Part shown: piece by piece, positions 1 through 9,835 of the stretch | Position numbering within the stretch: position 1 is the stretch's first letter | Layout of the letters: each line of letters begins with the position of its first letter | From: Asterionellopsis glacialis | Lineage: Eukaryota; Bacillariophyta; Plagiogrammaphyceae; Rhaphoneidales; Asterionellopsidaceae | Direction: 5' to 3' | Length of the DNA stretch: 29,864 bases | Assembly (NCBI GenBank): GCA_014885115.2 | Contig: WKLE02003275.1 | Coordinates: forward strand, 1 to 29,864 | Made by a program: the position numbers and the translations under genes | Notes under the pieces: generated by a model | Told to the model about the DNA's origin: nothing | The model's database searches: none | What the model saw: only the letters and a program-made list of their open reading frames with translations

Positions 1-763
1 TTCCCTTAAACTTTCTGTAACTATTTACAGGCGCATTTAGGACAGATTTATAAACCAGGATAATTAATATCAATACCCCTACTATGTGCGCCGCATGTCG
101 TCGAATTATGATAGTGCGGCTAACTGTAAACTTTGATATGGCATTCCCGCATACCAGGTATGGAAAAGTGGGGATGGTAGGTGTCAGGCACACACCGATC
201 AAGAAATCTTTTTCTACGATGTGGTCGCAGTGAGGTACAAAAGTAGGACTATGCAGTATTTTGAAACAAAGTACCGGCATTTAGCGTTGAACTGAGTTTC
301 TAATACATTACCAAGTATTGGAACCGCCGGCAGATACCGGTACAATATTACCGTCATCTACCTTTGAACCTAATTGAAAGTACACTGTAAAATATAATGC
401 CCAGCTGGCGACTAGTCAAGGGAGCACTCAGAAATGATAGAATTTGCAGTCTAAGTGCACCATACGTTTGTAGGGGATTTTTTTTTAATAGTTTAATTCT
501 TCAGTAATGAGTCATCATACTGAATTCGAAAGCCCGCCCAGGCGTCAGCTTCAACTTCTACAAGTAGGAATGGTGTTTTAGTTTGAATTATTAATACTGT
601 ACCGATATCATAAAAACTACACACAAAAAAAGCTAATTCTGACCAGACAATTTTCGCTGATCTTTTTTGCAAAAAAAATAAAGGTGATGCTCAAGGCAAA
701 CACATTAAAAACGGACAAAACACTTCAGCGAAGCACAAAAACAAATTTCTAACAGCAGGTATA
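1..763. other. Non-coding 5' flank of the TPR gene
   Basis: I see no convincing gene here. The stretch is AT-rich, with poly-A and poly-T runs near 480-490 and 660-680. It holds one exact TACCAGGTA dyad at 152-160, one TACCGGTA at about 335-342 and one GTAGGAC word at 243-249. The part just upstream of 764 is A-rich and is the likely promoter and 5' UTR of the TPR gene, but no core promoter element can be assigned by eye. Confidence 0.6.
152..160 (+). repeat. TACC-W-GGTA dyad, copy 1
   Basis: Exact TACCAGGTA, 604 bp before the TPR start codon. It is one of 11 exact copies of a 4-1-4 inverted repeat spread through the non-coding parts of the window. Function unknown. Confidence 0.6.
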
Positions 764-1504
764 ATGAATTTTGCAATTGATTATAATAACCTTGGAGTCG
801 TTTACTACGACGCTGACCAGTTCGACGAGGCGATTCGCATGTTCAACAAGGCTGTCGATCTGGTTTTGAAGTCGACACAAGAACAAGAAAGCACAAGAGA
901 AGATCTAGAAAAACACAGTCAACAAGTGGCCTTGCTGAAAGAGGAATCAAAAAGTTGCATAAGCGACTCTCCAACGGGATTACTTGGCACTTCTACCTCT
1001 TCTTCCAATATCAAGTCGGATACACCATACTCCATTTTTACTTATCAACGACCATATCCTCTTCCTCCACTAGGTACTGGTCAGGTTAGCAAAAGAGACA
1101 TCAGTAGCTCACAGCTTGAAGTGGAGATGTCTTCCACCATGCTTTTCAATTTGGGACTAGCATATCATGTAAAGTTTCTTTACAGTCAAGATTTGTCATT
1201 CCGGGAAAAGTCATTGAAGCTCTACGATCTTGCTATCCAATCCACGATCTCATGTGAGGAACTCACCCTGCCGCAAGAGGATTCATCACTAATTATACAC
1301 CTCCAAGTAAGCATTCTGAATAACTTGGCAACACTGTTCCACCAGATGGGACACTACCAACATTCGTTGGATTACCTTAATGAAATGAACGAATTGATTT
1401 CGGTTCATTTTGAATCTTTAACTGATTTTGGTGACGAGGGTTGCGGTTTTTTTCAAATGAATTACCACGTTCTAGTGGAGCCATCAACAGCACTGGCGGC
1501 ATGA
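764..1504 (+). CDS. TPR-like repeat protein
   Basis: A 246-residue protein with three tetratricopeptide-like helical hairpins. The first is at about residues 5-36 (NNLGVVYYDADQFDEAIRMF), the second at about 125-160 (FNLGLAYH then LKLYDLAIQ) and the third at about 183-212 (LNNLATLFHQMGHYQHSLDY). The linker at 37-115 is polar, low in complexity and probably disordered. TPR units mediate protein-protein contacts; the partner is unknown. From memory, the layout matches a TPR-like family expanded in diatoms, in which a YQRP-type segment precedes the second hairpin and the protein ends in GFF followed by an Ala-rich tail. Here the end is GFFQMN then ALAA, so the gene looks full length. There is no signal peptide and no intron is needed. 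It converges on the downstream enoyl-CoA hydratase gene, with 177 bp between stop codons. Confidence 0.75.
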   Translation: MNFAIDYNNLGVVYYDADQFDEAIRMFNKAVDLVLKSTQEQESTREDLEKHSQQVALLKEESKSCISDSPTGLLGTSTSSSNIKSDTPYSIFTYQRPYPLPPLGTGQVSKRDISSSQLEVEMSSTMLFNLGLAYHVKFLYSQDLSFREKSLKLYDLAIQSTISCEELTLPQEDSSLIIHLQVSILNNLATLFHQMGHYQHSLDYLNEMNELISVHFESLTDFGDEGCGFFQMNYHVLVEPSTALAA

Positions 1505-1681
1505 CCCAGCGAAACTGTTGATTCAATCAATAAGCTAGAAAAAGAGCATCAAGTGTGTGTTATGGATGAATCTATACAATCAAACACTACTGAACTCGCC
1601 TATTTAAAAATATTTACCTACAGCACGAGCTAGTACAGTAGTGTATACCCTAACCTTCGCAGCATAGTAAGCAACAAACAT

Positions 1682-2623
1682 TTACTTTCCTTGAAATTTT
1701 GGTTTTCTTTTTTCTTCAAAACTCCGCAAACCTTCTTGGAAGTCTTCAGTATTCGAAAGTGGTGCTCGTAATTTTTTACTAAGTTCAAGGGCATCTTCTA
1801 GATTTCCTGTCAAAGATTTATTCATAACAAGTTTGGCTTGTCGAAGTCCAAGAGGAGCATTCGATGCTATTTTTACTGCAATATCTATGGCGTGACCATT
1901 GACGTTTTCCTCGTTTTGAGCCAGTCTTCCAAATCCTAATTCTGCTGCTTCCTGGCCTGTGTACCGTGAGGACGTAAAGATCATTTCTCGTGCTGCACTA
2001 CACGAAGGTAAAACACGAGGAAGGAATACAGCTCCGGCTGCTCCAGGGAATATACCTATGGCTGTTTCAGGGAAACATATTGTGGAGCATGGAGATAGAA
2101 ACCGCATATCACAGGCCAAAGCCAATTCAGCACCCCATCCAAATGTAGCACCCCGAATTGATGCAATCGTTGGGATGACACAATCTTTCATAGACAACAC
2201 TGATTGTAGCGCAACGCTCATGTAATAATCTTTTTGTTCTTGTGTCGTATGTTGAGCTGAAATTTTGAGGTCACGTCCTGTGGAAAATGCATATTTTCCA
2301 TTAGATGCCTCACAACCAGTAATGACAAGACATTTCATCTGATTTACGTCGTCCATACTGTTGATGCGACCCACAATGTCCATAATCTCTTCGCCCATTG
2401 TTTCGGTAAATGCATTCATCCGGGATGGTCGATTTAGTTGCAAGATTCCAACAGGATTATCTGGTAATATGGAAACTTTGATTGCCTCATACTTACTTTC
2501 GATTCCGTTAAAGGTGGAAATATAATGTCTCGATGCAAGTTGGTGAGAACCAGAATCAAATTTCCTCCCTCGGTTTGTCCTGGGCATATGTGAACATCGT
2601 CGTAGAGCAGTACAAGTACGCAT
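1682..2623 (-). CDS. Enoyl-CoA hydratase/isomerase family protein, probably mitochondrial
   Basis: A 313-residue crotonase-fold protein. Acyl-CoA binding and the oxyanion hole are seen at residues 113-120 (FSTGRDLK) and 157-166 (RGATFGWGAE). The two catalytic glutamates of the hydratase family are both present: E166 in GWGAEL and E186 in CFPETAIG. The C-terminal region (TEDFQEGLRSFEEKRKP) is typical of complete hydratases. The first 40 residues hold many Arg, Ser and His and no acids before D23, which suits a mitochondrial presequence and a place in fatty-acid beta-oxidation or branched-chain amino-acid breakdown. It resembles AUH-type 3-methylglutaconyl-CoA hydratases, but substrate cannot be decided from sequence. 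The start is the first ATG of the open frame; M13 is a possible alternative. Active sites argue for a working enzyme. Confidence 0.85.
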   Translation of the reverse strand: MRTCTALRRCSHMPRTNRGRKFDSGSHQLASRHYISTFNGIESKYEAIKVSILPDNPVGILQLNRPSRMNAFTETMGEEIMDIVGRINSMDDVNQMKCLVITGCEASNGKYAFSTGRDLKISAQHTTQEQKDYYMSVALQSVLSMKDCVIPTIASIRGATFGWGAELALACDMRFLSPCSTICFPETAIGIFPGAAGAVFLPRVLPSCSAAREMIFTSSRYTGQEAAELGFGRLAQNEENVNGHAIDIAVKIASNAPLGLRQAKLVMNKSLTGNLEDALELSKKLRAPLSNTEDFQEGLRSFEEKRKPKFQGK

Positions 2624-3151
2624 GGCCCATGGATTTTCCTGATGTTCTCAGTTCAGATGCGACTTGAATGTTACATGAACTTTCGATCTCTTTTTCTTCT
2701 GTCAAAGTAGGCATAGAGAGGCTATCGTACTGGGACACTGCACTAACAGTTCCGGTGCTGGAACGGACTGGCGGACCAAACGGGGACAGTAAGCGGTCCG
2801 GCAGACAATTTCACAGTCGCAGTCTCAGGTGGAAATTAAAGTACCCAACCCTAACCTTAGATTATTTAGGAACGCCCTGGTCTCTAGAGCAGATGAGGAA
2901 GAAAATGATAAAAAAATGTTTTTCTGGGAAAGTTGATTTCATGTGTTGTGTTGATGCACCTTGCAGGAATGCAAACGGATCCACATGGGAAAGAGCAATA
3001 ACAAATGCAAAATAATGTCATTACCTGTACTGGCAATGGCATAAATACTTCGTAGATGACTAGCGTGACACTGCTATAAACACTTCCTGAACTATAATAT
3101 TTTATTTAGCTGACCCTGCTACCATGAAAATGGATAACAGGGTAGCGTATT
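2624..3151. other. Intergenic region between the hydratase and aspartokinase genes
   Basis: It holds the upstream region of the hydratase gene and the 3' flank of the aspartokinase gene. Two short open frames overlap here on opposite strands (2556-2738 on -, 2668-3015 on +). Neither shows a domain or plausible protein composition, so I treat them as chance. A weak stem (ACCCTG at about 3113 with CAGGGT at about 3138) lies just beyond the aspartokinase stop codon. Confidence 0.5.
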
Positions 3152-6052
3152 TTATGACTCAAGTGACGAATAAGCGCGTGTCAAGCGGAGAAGATCTGAA
3201 AACACTCCTGAAGCTGCGAGTTCTGGACCTGCCGCAGCACCCTTGACAATCAATGGCGAAGTGGTATAACGGCTAGTTTCGAAGGATACAAGATTCTCAT
3301 TCGCCTTGAGTCGATAGAGTGGGTCTGTGTTGTCGACAGACTCGAGAGCACATTTGACTGAATTTGCTTCTTTATCGATGACAAATTTGTACCGGAGTGC
3401 CTTGCCATCAGCATTAGCGGCTTTCAGGCGTTCCATCATTTGCTCATCAAAAGCCTTGAGGTCTTCGATGAGGGCTGCATCAATTTCTGCCCAGTTACCA
3501 GTGTACTCCTTGTTAACGAGTTCATCAGGAATGACTGCTTCTACTTCCACGTCCTCGACATTAACGTCCATGCCTATCTGCCGTGCGAGGATGACTGCCT
3601 TACGTACTGTATCGAGTCCGCTAAGATCTTCACGTAAGTCGTTTTCGGCAAACTTTTGATCTACAGTTTGACGAACAGCCTCCGAAAATGGAACTTCTTC
3701 TGACAGGGTACGAAATAAGTAAGCCATAGTTCCACTGACACATCCTCTGATGGATTTGACTTGGTCTCCGGTTTCCTTCAAATCTTGAAGTGTCGTTAGA
3801 ATTGGCAATGCCGATCCGACACTACTTTCGAATTGCCAATTCACACAATTGTCTCGTCGAGCTTGCACGACACGCTTGTACCTGTCCAACGGACCTGATG
3901 CACATTTACGTCCAGGACTGATAATGTTGATTCCAGAAGAAACCCACTTTTCGTAGTAGTCGGCTACTTTGTCATCATTTGTACAGTCGATAATAACTCG
4001 GTGTGGATTAACATCTGCACCCATGGATTCAGTAACGGCATCAAGATTCATTTCCGCTGCATTTTCATCTGCCAAGCACTCATCATCACCCATCAAACAA
4101 CCAGGAAGTAGTTCTAAATTGATTCCTTGAGAATTGGAACAAACTGCCATAGTGGTGGACGATGCTGCAATGTTGACTCTCATTTCAACGCCAAGGTCCT
4201 TGGCAAGATATTCCTTTTGCTCTTTCAACTGTTGGACAAGAGCTGAACCAATGGCTCCAGTTGCTCCAAGTACCGCAACACTTACAACAGTTTCTGAAAG
4301 TGTAAAGGCCATATGAGCAGCACGGAGGGCACGAGAAGCATCCTTACTGTCAACGACTACAGCAACTTGACGTTCCGATGATCCTTGTGCAATTAGACGG
4401 ATGTTTACATTAGCCTTGGCCAGAGAACTCATAAAGGTTGCCGAGACACCTGAGGTCTGTGCCATACCCTCTCCAACAATCGCAATGATAGACATGTCTG
4501 TTACCAGGGACACAGAGTTGACTGTCGATCGCGCAAGTTCTAGTTCAAATGCATCTTCCAAGGCACGTAGTGCTTTTTTGCCTTGATTTTCAGGCACAGC
4601 AACACAAATCGATGATTCACTACTTGCTTGAGTGATGATAAGTACATTGATGCCATTGTCTGCCATGGCACCCATGAAACGTTCTGCTGCGTTGGCACCA
4701 CCAATAACAGACGCACCCTCTAGGGTTACTAGTGATGTCTTGTCAACAGATGTAATGCCCTTGATGGGGATTTCACCTGATTTGGTACGCCAATTCTTGA
4801 TTTTGGTATCTTTAAGAGACGTTACAAGTGATTGACTCCTACCCTCAATGACAGTCCCAATGAATTCTGGATTAAAAATATTACGAACATACACAGGAAT
4901 ATTATCATCGATGCAGGGGACCATAGCAGACGGGTGTAGAACTTGAGCTCCAAAGTATGCTAGTTCCATAGCTTCATCGTATTTGAGTGATTGAATAGAA
5001 AAAGCTTCCGGTACACGACGTGGATCGGCAGTATAAACACCATCTGTATTTTTCCACATGGTAACACGTGCTGCACCAGTAAGTTTGGCAAAGACAGTAG
5101 CTGAATAATCCGATCCAGATCGTTTCAAAGTTGTGGGGACACCTTCCGCCGTCGTCGCTACGAAGCCAGTCACGACTACGATGGGTGAAGCCGTAGTATA
5201 ATCCAGATCAAAAAATCCACGATCCTTTCCAACGGTATTCCACCAATTGGCCATACGTTTCGACGTTTCAGCATACAAGGGGACAACACCACCCGTAGAT
5301 GCTTCACCTTTCTCACCCAATCCAGAACTATCAGACTTAACTACCAAGATTTCTCTTGCATCGATCCATTCACAGGGGACACCTTTGGTTAAAAGGTAGG
5401 CATAAAGCGTTTGAGCAGACCAAATCTCACCATATCCAGTCACAACTTCCATTGTGACAGCTGGTACCATATTGATCATACGGAGAGATTGGACGACACT
5501 TAAGATATCTTTGGCATCATTGCGAAATCTTGCTTCGATGGGGTCTGTGATTTCAGGTGGTGCAAGTTCGTGAAGAAGTTCAACGGCGCTGTCAACTGCG
5601 GCTTCAAGGTCACGGTTGGCTTGTTCAAAGTCGTTAAGAGCTGAATCCATCACATTAACAAGAAGATCAGTCATCCCTCCCTTTGCGGAAACAACTGCCA
5701 TGGTAGGGATCGTACCCTCACCACGACCGGAAGCCTCCTTCATGAGTAAGTCACCTACTGTCCTATATAATTCAGCTGTAGCCAAAGATGCACCTCCAAA
5801 CTTGTGGACTTCCCATGCATTCGTTGCACCTCGTGGTTTCGTGACACATTCTTTGTCTTCCTGAATGGTAGCATCCTCGACAGTAGCCGACATTCGAACT
5901 ACAAGTGGATCGCGCGTGCTTGTCCACTTGGGACCAGTCTTCACAATCCCAAAGTCATTTTGTTGTGGTATAATGAAAGCAGTCGATACTGCGCAAAACG
6001 TAGAAAGTCCAAAAGTGACTTTCATCAAGAAGTTAATGTTGCCTAGTTTCAT
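3152..6052 (-). CDS. Bifunctional aspartokinase / homoserine dehydrogenase, plastid-targeted
   Basis: A 966-residue enzyme for two steps of the aspartate pathway: phosphorylation of aspartate, and NAD(P)H reduction of aspartate semialdehyde to homoserine, leading to Thr, Met and Ile. The aspartokinase domain is at about 80-405 (KFGGAS at 84-89, VVSAKGGMTDLL at 120-131, RSGSDYSA at 311-318). Two ACT regulatory domains lie at about 435-590, so feedback control by threonine is expected from the family. Homoserine dehydrogenase is at about 591-960: nucleotide loop GATGAIGSA (596-604), ESSVGSALP (742-750), SGTMAYLF (773-780), REDLSG (807-812) with D814 and K818 matching the usual catalytic Asp/Lys pair, then GAAAGPELAASGVFSD. 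Residues 1-25 form a signal peptide, followed by STAFII, an ASAFAP-like motif for the diatom plastid. M10 is an alternative start. All key motifs look intact and no intron is seen. Confidence 0.95.
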   Translation of the reverse strand: MKLGNINFLMKVTFGLSTFCAVSTAFIIPQQNDFGIVKTGPKWTSTRDPLVVRMSATVEDATIQEDKECVTKPRGATNAWEVHKFGGASLATAELYRTVGDLLMKEASGRGEGTIPTMAVVSAKGGMTDLLVNVMDSALNDFEQANRDLEAAVDSAVELLHELAPPEITDPIEARFRNDAKDILSVVQSLRMINMVPAVTMEVVTGYGEIWSAQTLYAYLLTKGVPCEWIDAREILVVKSDSSGLGEKGEASTGGVVPLYAETSKRMANWWNTVGKDRGFFDLDYTTASPIVVVTGFVATTAEGVPTTLKRSGSDYSATVFAKLTGAARVTMWKNTDGVYTADPRRVPEAFSIQSLKYDEAMELAYFGAQVLHPSAMVPCIDDNIPVYVRNIFNPEFIGTVIEGRSQSLVTSLKDTKIKNWRTKSGEIPIKGITSVDKTSLVTLEGASVIGGANAAERFMGAMADNGINVLIITQASSESSICVAVPENQGKKALRALEDAFELELARSTVNSVSLVTDMSIIAIVGEGMAQTSGVSATFMSSLAKANVNIRLIAQGSSERQVAVVVDSKDASRALRAAHMAFTLSETVVSVAVLGATGAIGSALVQQLKEQKEYLAKDLGVEMRVNIAASSTTMAVCSNSQGINLELLPGCLMGDDECLADENAAEMNLDAVTESMGADVNPHRVIIDCTNDDKVADYYEKWVSSGINIISPGRKCASGPLDRYKRVVQARRDNCVNWQFESSVGSALPILTTLQDLKETGDQVKSIRGCVSGTMAYLFRTLSEEVPFSEAVRQTVDQKFAENDLREDLSGLDTVRKAVILARQIGMDVNVEDVEVEAVIPDELVNKEYTGNWAEIDAALIEDLKAFDEQMMERLKAANADGKALRYKFVIDKEANSVKCALESVDNTDPLYRLKANENLVSFETSRYTTSPLIVKGAAAGPELAASGVFSDLLRLTRAYSSLES

Positions 6053-6341
6053 CTTGAACTTTTTAAATTAAAAAAATCAAGCCACAACTTTACGTCACTA
6101 CTCTCGTTCTTCTCGGGAACCCTTTTCTTTTCGTTATCTACAGAGAAACTGCTTTGAGTCCACAAATTTTTCTGTGTCTTTAGCAATGATTGCGAAGAAC
6201 AAGGAAAGCGAACCTTGAAAGATGTTGATGAGATGTCTAAACAATTATGTGATGTGCGATGTGCTTTGTGAGAGTGTACGTCCCAGATTGCGTTCGTCGT
6301 TTCTTCAGGGACGTGATAGCAATTTTCTCTCTTCACCCGTA

Positions 6342-6365
6342 GATACGGTACCTGGTTACGGTATC
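6342..6365. promoter_or_regulatory. Imperfect 24-bp palindrome upstream of the aspartokinase gene
   Basis: The arms start GATAC and end GTATC, and 9 of 12 base pairs match. The TACCTGGTT near-copy of the dyad (6349-6357) sits inside it. It lies about 290 bp upstream of the start codon of the minus-strand gene. A protein-binding or regulatory role is inference only. Confidence 0.35.
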
Positions 6366-6606
6366 ATTTTTTTGTGGCTGTCCCGCCAAGAGATCTGAAG
6401 AAAACGCACTCTCTCTAGCTAGACCTAGAGCTCTAGCACTAGAGTAGAGAGGTCCTCCTACTGTAATCCACCCATGTCAGAGGTACGACTAGTCTACCAG
6501 GCAAGGGACGGCACTGAACCTTTTACCAGGTACCTGTAAGGTCGATAGCCTATCAGATGTGGAGAGATACTTGACATTACATATGTACAACCTGATATAC
6601 CTGGTA
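6349..6606. repeat. Cluster of TACC-W-GGTA dyads
   Basis: Two exact copies, TACCAGGTA at 6524-6532 and TACCTGGTA at 6598-6606, plus near-copies at 6349-6357 (TACCTGGTT) and 6495-6503 (TACCAGGCA). The 6524 copy runs directly into TACCTG, giving overlapping half-sites. A GTCCTAC word follows at 6629-6635. The cluster is 300-555 bp upstream of the aspartokinase/homoserine dehydrogenase start. A further near-copy, TACCTGGTG, is at 7198-7206. Confidence 0.6.
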
Positions 6607-7891
6607 GTGGATGGGATATTTAAGAGAGGTCCTACCCTGAACGAAGAAGCAAGGAGTACGTCATACACTTTCTCAATCAATTTTCACAGTAAAAATATTT
6701 TTGTATCTCTCCAGAGGAGTGAGATACACTCCCTATCTGAATCGATGAATGACTTCATTTTCCTTGCGGATCTCTGCAATTCGTAAGCGGTTTTGGAATG
6801 CTGCTACCGTATCAGGCACATACCGTAAAAAGGTATGGTACGTGCACTTTCAAAATCTGGTCACCCCCCTCACAGAAGTGGAGGGAGGGGGGTAGAATTT
6901 TTATTTTTCCATTGAAGCTGGGGAGTACTAGCTATTAGGCAAGTCACTCCACCATGTCACTCCTTCCTTTTCTCAACAACCATCTAGTTATATAACATTG
7001 ATTTTTTTGTTACAAATAACTCACAATTATCACAAAGAAGAGCATTGCTGCCATCTTTAATAGGATAAAAACCAAACAAAATGGCAAATTTTAAGGTTGT
7101 CCTATGCCACTCAAAACTCCCTTGCATATTTTCAGATATTTTTGGATCTCCACACCACTAATTTCTAGGTTTTAACTTTCATTACTAAAATATGAGGTAC
7201 CTGGTGGTCCACAACCTGAAGAGAAATTTTTAAAGATGATCATGCTAATGAAAATACCAAGGAATATGAAAATTTTGTGAAACAAATTGCAACCACCACA
7301 TTGGGGCCTTGCCTTATTTTGGATGTATTTGAATTGGTAGGTGGCAATGCTGGAAGTTAAAAACACTCACAAGTTGGACCATTTTTTTTTGACAAAAAAC
7401 TAGTTCAAGACATTTTTAAAAATTAGCATTGGTGAGCCAGCTTGGTCCGCACATTCTTGTAGACCCAGTATGGCTACTGCAGCCGATTTTGGTAAATTAA
7501 AAATCAAAATTGGTCCTATTTTTTAGGCATGCATCTCTGATTTTGTTAACTAATTTTCAGAGTATTTTCCAAAATTTAGAAATTTGTTATGTAAGTATGA
7601 CTCCTAAAGTATTTTAGTAAATTCTTGAACAATGTCATAGCTTTTGTCTCATACTTGTTGATTGGACACTTGATTCCTTCAATATAAAGTCCATCTCAGA
7701 TGAAAGTGTGTCACTTCATGTTGCATGTCTACATAGATCAAGGATCAGATTGTGCCGTTTTTTACTGCACTGTTGTGTATTGTATGGTATAAAGCCTAAA
7801 ATTGTGGAAAGCGCCCATTGCCTGATATAATCTTGTGTTCACAACTAAAAAATTTCGTAAGTCTACATGGAAAAAATATTTTCATTCATTA

Positions 7892-7900
7892 TACCAGGTA
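7892..7900 (+). repeat. TACC-W-GGTA dyad in the 3' flank of the S1 gene
   Basis: Exact TACCAGGTA, about 87 bp beyond the stop codon of the minus-strand S1 gene. This copy is not obviously upstream of any gene, which argues against a purely promoter role for the motif. Confidence 0.55.
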
Positions 7901-7986
7901 TAGCAAGATACTATTTTCTAGTGACGGATAGAGACTGATTAATATTTGTGATTTATTTACAGTATTTTGGTTGAAAAATTCTTTAT

Positions 7987-9375
7987 TTAGGCGCGGTTGT
8001 CAACAACCAAAGGTTTGTTTTCAAAGCTTGCCATATCAGATTGGATTCTCTCAAGAGATTCCTTCCAGTCCTTGGCACCCTCGACGACAGGTTCTGCGTT
8101 TCTTCCGCCACGGGGTTGTTCGTCTTCTTCTTTGATCATACTAAGAGAAACCTTGTTTCCCTGAATACCCTTAAGACGGACTTGAACCTTGTCTCCAACG
8201 GAGACAATATCTGAAACATTATTGGTGCGCCCGGCGGCAAGGCACGAAATGTGAACTAATCCATCCATGCTACCCTCGACTTCGCTATTCAAGGTAGATG
8301 CATCCACTCTGACAAAAGCACCAAAGTCAACTGTGCTGACAACTTCACCCTCAACAAATTGATCAGAATCAAATCCCTTATCCTCCAAAGCAGAAGTAAT
8401 TGCGGAGTCATCACGACGTTGCTGACGGGGGGCACGTTCACGCTGTGGGCGAGCAGCGGCCTTCTCTTCCTCCTCAGAAATCATTGAGAGTGCTACCTGG
8501 TTCTTGCCTGCATCAACGTTGGCAATACGAACCTCGATTTCTTGTCCAACAGACAAGATTTCATTTACATCAGCAACATATTCAGCCGAAAGACGGGAAA
8601 TGTGCAAAAGACCATCAGTGGAGGCGCCAATGTCAACGAAGGCACCGTAAGATGCAATAGTCTTGACCTTTCCAGAGATAGTTGATCCAACTTCAAGTTC
8701 CGAAATGGGAGTTCCCTTGGGTCCACGCTTGTGCTTTTTCAAAGATCCACGGTTATCCTTACGTTCTTCGTTGTGAGCTTCTTCGGGGGAATCAATTCCA
8801 TCCATTGCCTCGACCTCAGCGGGGACAGTTTCTTCGGCGACATCAGCGTAAAGACGGGTACTGGAAGCACAATCGCCACATGGACAACTAGCAGGGTGGA
8901 ATTTGGGGGCTACGCATCCATTGCAAGCACATCCGGCTTGATGTGTGTTGCTCAAAATAGAAACACCGGCATTGGTAGGAATAAAAGCGCGGCTGGGAGC
9001 AAAGGCTGTGGAGTGTTGTTGTAAAACAAAAAAAAACGTTTCAAAAGAATTTTTTGTGTGATGGGTGCATGAAAATGTGTGAGTGCTTGTATTCTAAGAA
9101 AGTGCGTATGTACAGTACGTGAAACGAGTACCATAAAATAAGGAATACGGAATTCAGTTTTCTTCAAATTAGAATTCCGTTCCAACGCTTAGCGACCGTG
9201 GGTTGTTCTTTCAAGGCTGTGATCACCATGATGTTCGAGAAGCTCACTGAACTTTCATTTTCCATCCTCGACGACAAGGACACCACTTTTACGTACCGGT
9301 AGCAGTCTCACTACACAAAGCAAAGCCAGTAGCAGCCAAGACAATTGCGGATAAAGCGTTTGAAGAGAATTGCAT
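7987..9375 (-). CDS. Plastid-targeted protein with two S1 RNA-binding domains (two exons)
   Basis: Modelled as exon 1 at 9375-9297 and exon 2 at 9005-7987, giving 365 residues. Exon 2 alone is open without an ATG at its head, and its first usable codon would be TTG. Joining GTACGT at 9296-9291 to the acceptor ACAG ending at 9006 keeps frame and creates a classic diatom presequence: hydrophobic signal peptide (residues 1-20) and the motif ATAFAP (25-30). S1 domain 1 is at about 129-203 (KTIASYGAFVDIGASTDGLL) and S1 domain 2 at about 242-318 (STVDFGAFVRVDAS). The first S1 domain resembles PSRP-7/EF-Ts-associated S1 domains of plastids, so a role in plastid translation or RNA binding is likely. 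There is no EF-Ts domain. A Cys-rich patch (52-72) lies between presequence and domains. A near-copy of the dyad, TACCTGGTT (8495-8503), falls by chance in the coding region. Confidence 0.85.
9006..9296 (-). other. Spliceosomal intron of the S1 gene
   Basis: A 291-bp phase-1 intron with donor GTACGT and acceptor CCACAG preceded by a T-rich tract (the run of A on + at about 9029-9037). Excising it joins a signal-peptide exon to the ATAFAP motif in frame, which would be very unlikely by chance. It is the only intron I can support in the window. Confidence 0.8.
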
Positions 9376-9400
9376 CTTGTCGCTCTAAAGTAGGAGGAGG

Positions 9401-9420
9401 ATGTGATGTGATGTGATGTG
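9401..9420. repeat. Pentanucleotide microsatellite (ATGTG)4
   Basis: Four perfect ATGTG units, 26-45 bp upstream of the S1 start codon on the minus strand, so probably in its 5' UTR or core promoter. Length is likely to vary between strains. Confidence 0.7.
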
Positions 9421-9710
9421 TTGCTCAGTCAAAGAGAACTGCTTGCTCTCTATGGAAAAGTTACTCGACGTTACCGCACAGCAGTGTACACCAGTAAGAA
9501 CAGAAAATCTCAGCTCTCTTTTTCCTCTGATGTCTCGTGAACACGTCAAACAGAATTTTTCTACGGATACGCGCGATCGAGTGTGCACATGAGGATAGTG
9601 CCCACTGACGTACTTTTGATCCCTCGGTACATTTCTAGGCTAGTAGTATCTTTCTACCATACAGGTAAAAAATTACTGACTGATTGGTAGGTCCTACTGT
9701 CCCTCGTACG

Positions 9711-9835
9711 TACCAGGTACATAGCTTGATAGCAGCTAATGAATTGGCTCTGAGTAAGTGTCTGTCCATCTGCCAGCTCATTTGGCTCTTTGCTCTGTGT
9801 AGGACTACCGATATGGTATCGGTACTTACCAGGTA
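9711..9835. repeat. Pair of TACC-W-GGTA dyads
   Basis: Exact TACCAGGTA at 9711-9719 and 9827-9835, 149 and 265 bp upstream of the release-factor-like start codon. The second copy overlaps the hairpin at 9832-9860. Confidence 0.6.

Larger units (their letters stand above)
6053..7986. other. Long non-coding region upstream of the aspartokinase gene
   Basis: No gene is supported in 1.9 kb. The part at 6340-6620 is rich in short dyads (see the motif cluster). 6400-6450 is dense in CTAG-type words. From about 6900 to 7980 the DNA is AT-rich, with short open frames only (for example 7172-7366 on -), which I judge to be chance. The 3' end of the S1 gene lies just beyond at 7987. Confidence 0.55.

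Noticed and set aside
2556..3015. Short frames on both strands between the hydratase and aspartokinase genes
   Set aside because: No domain, odd composition, mutually overlapping; most likely chance.
3113..3146. Stem-loop after the aspartokinase stop codon as a terminator
   Set aside because: The stem is only 6 bp with a 19-base loop, and intrinsic terminators are not expected for nuclear genes.
6049..6336. 95-residue frame on - just upstream of the aspartokinase gene
   Set aside because: It overlaps the aspartokinase start in another register and has no recognisable features; the region is the probable 5' UTR and promoter.
7987..8955. S1 gene starting with TTG at 8955
   Set aside because: The frame stays open upstream of the TTG into the ATAFAP motif and an intron acceptor, and a signal-peptide exon with an ATG lies at 9375. 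A TTG start is not expected in a nuclear gene.
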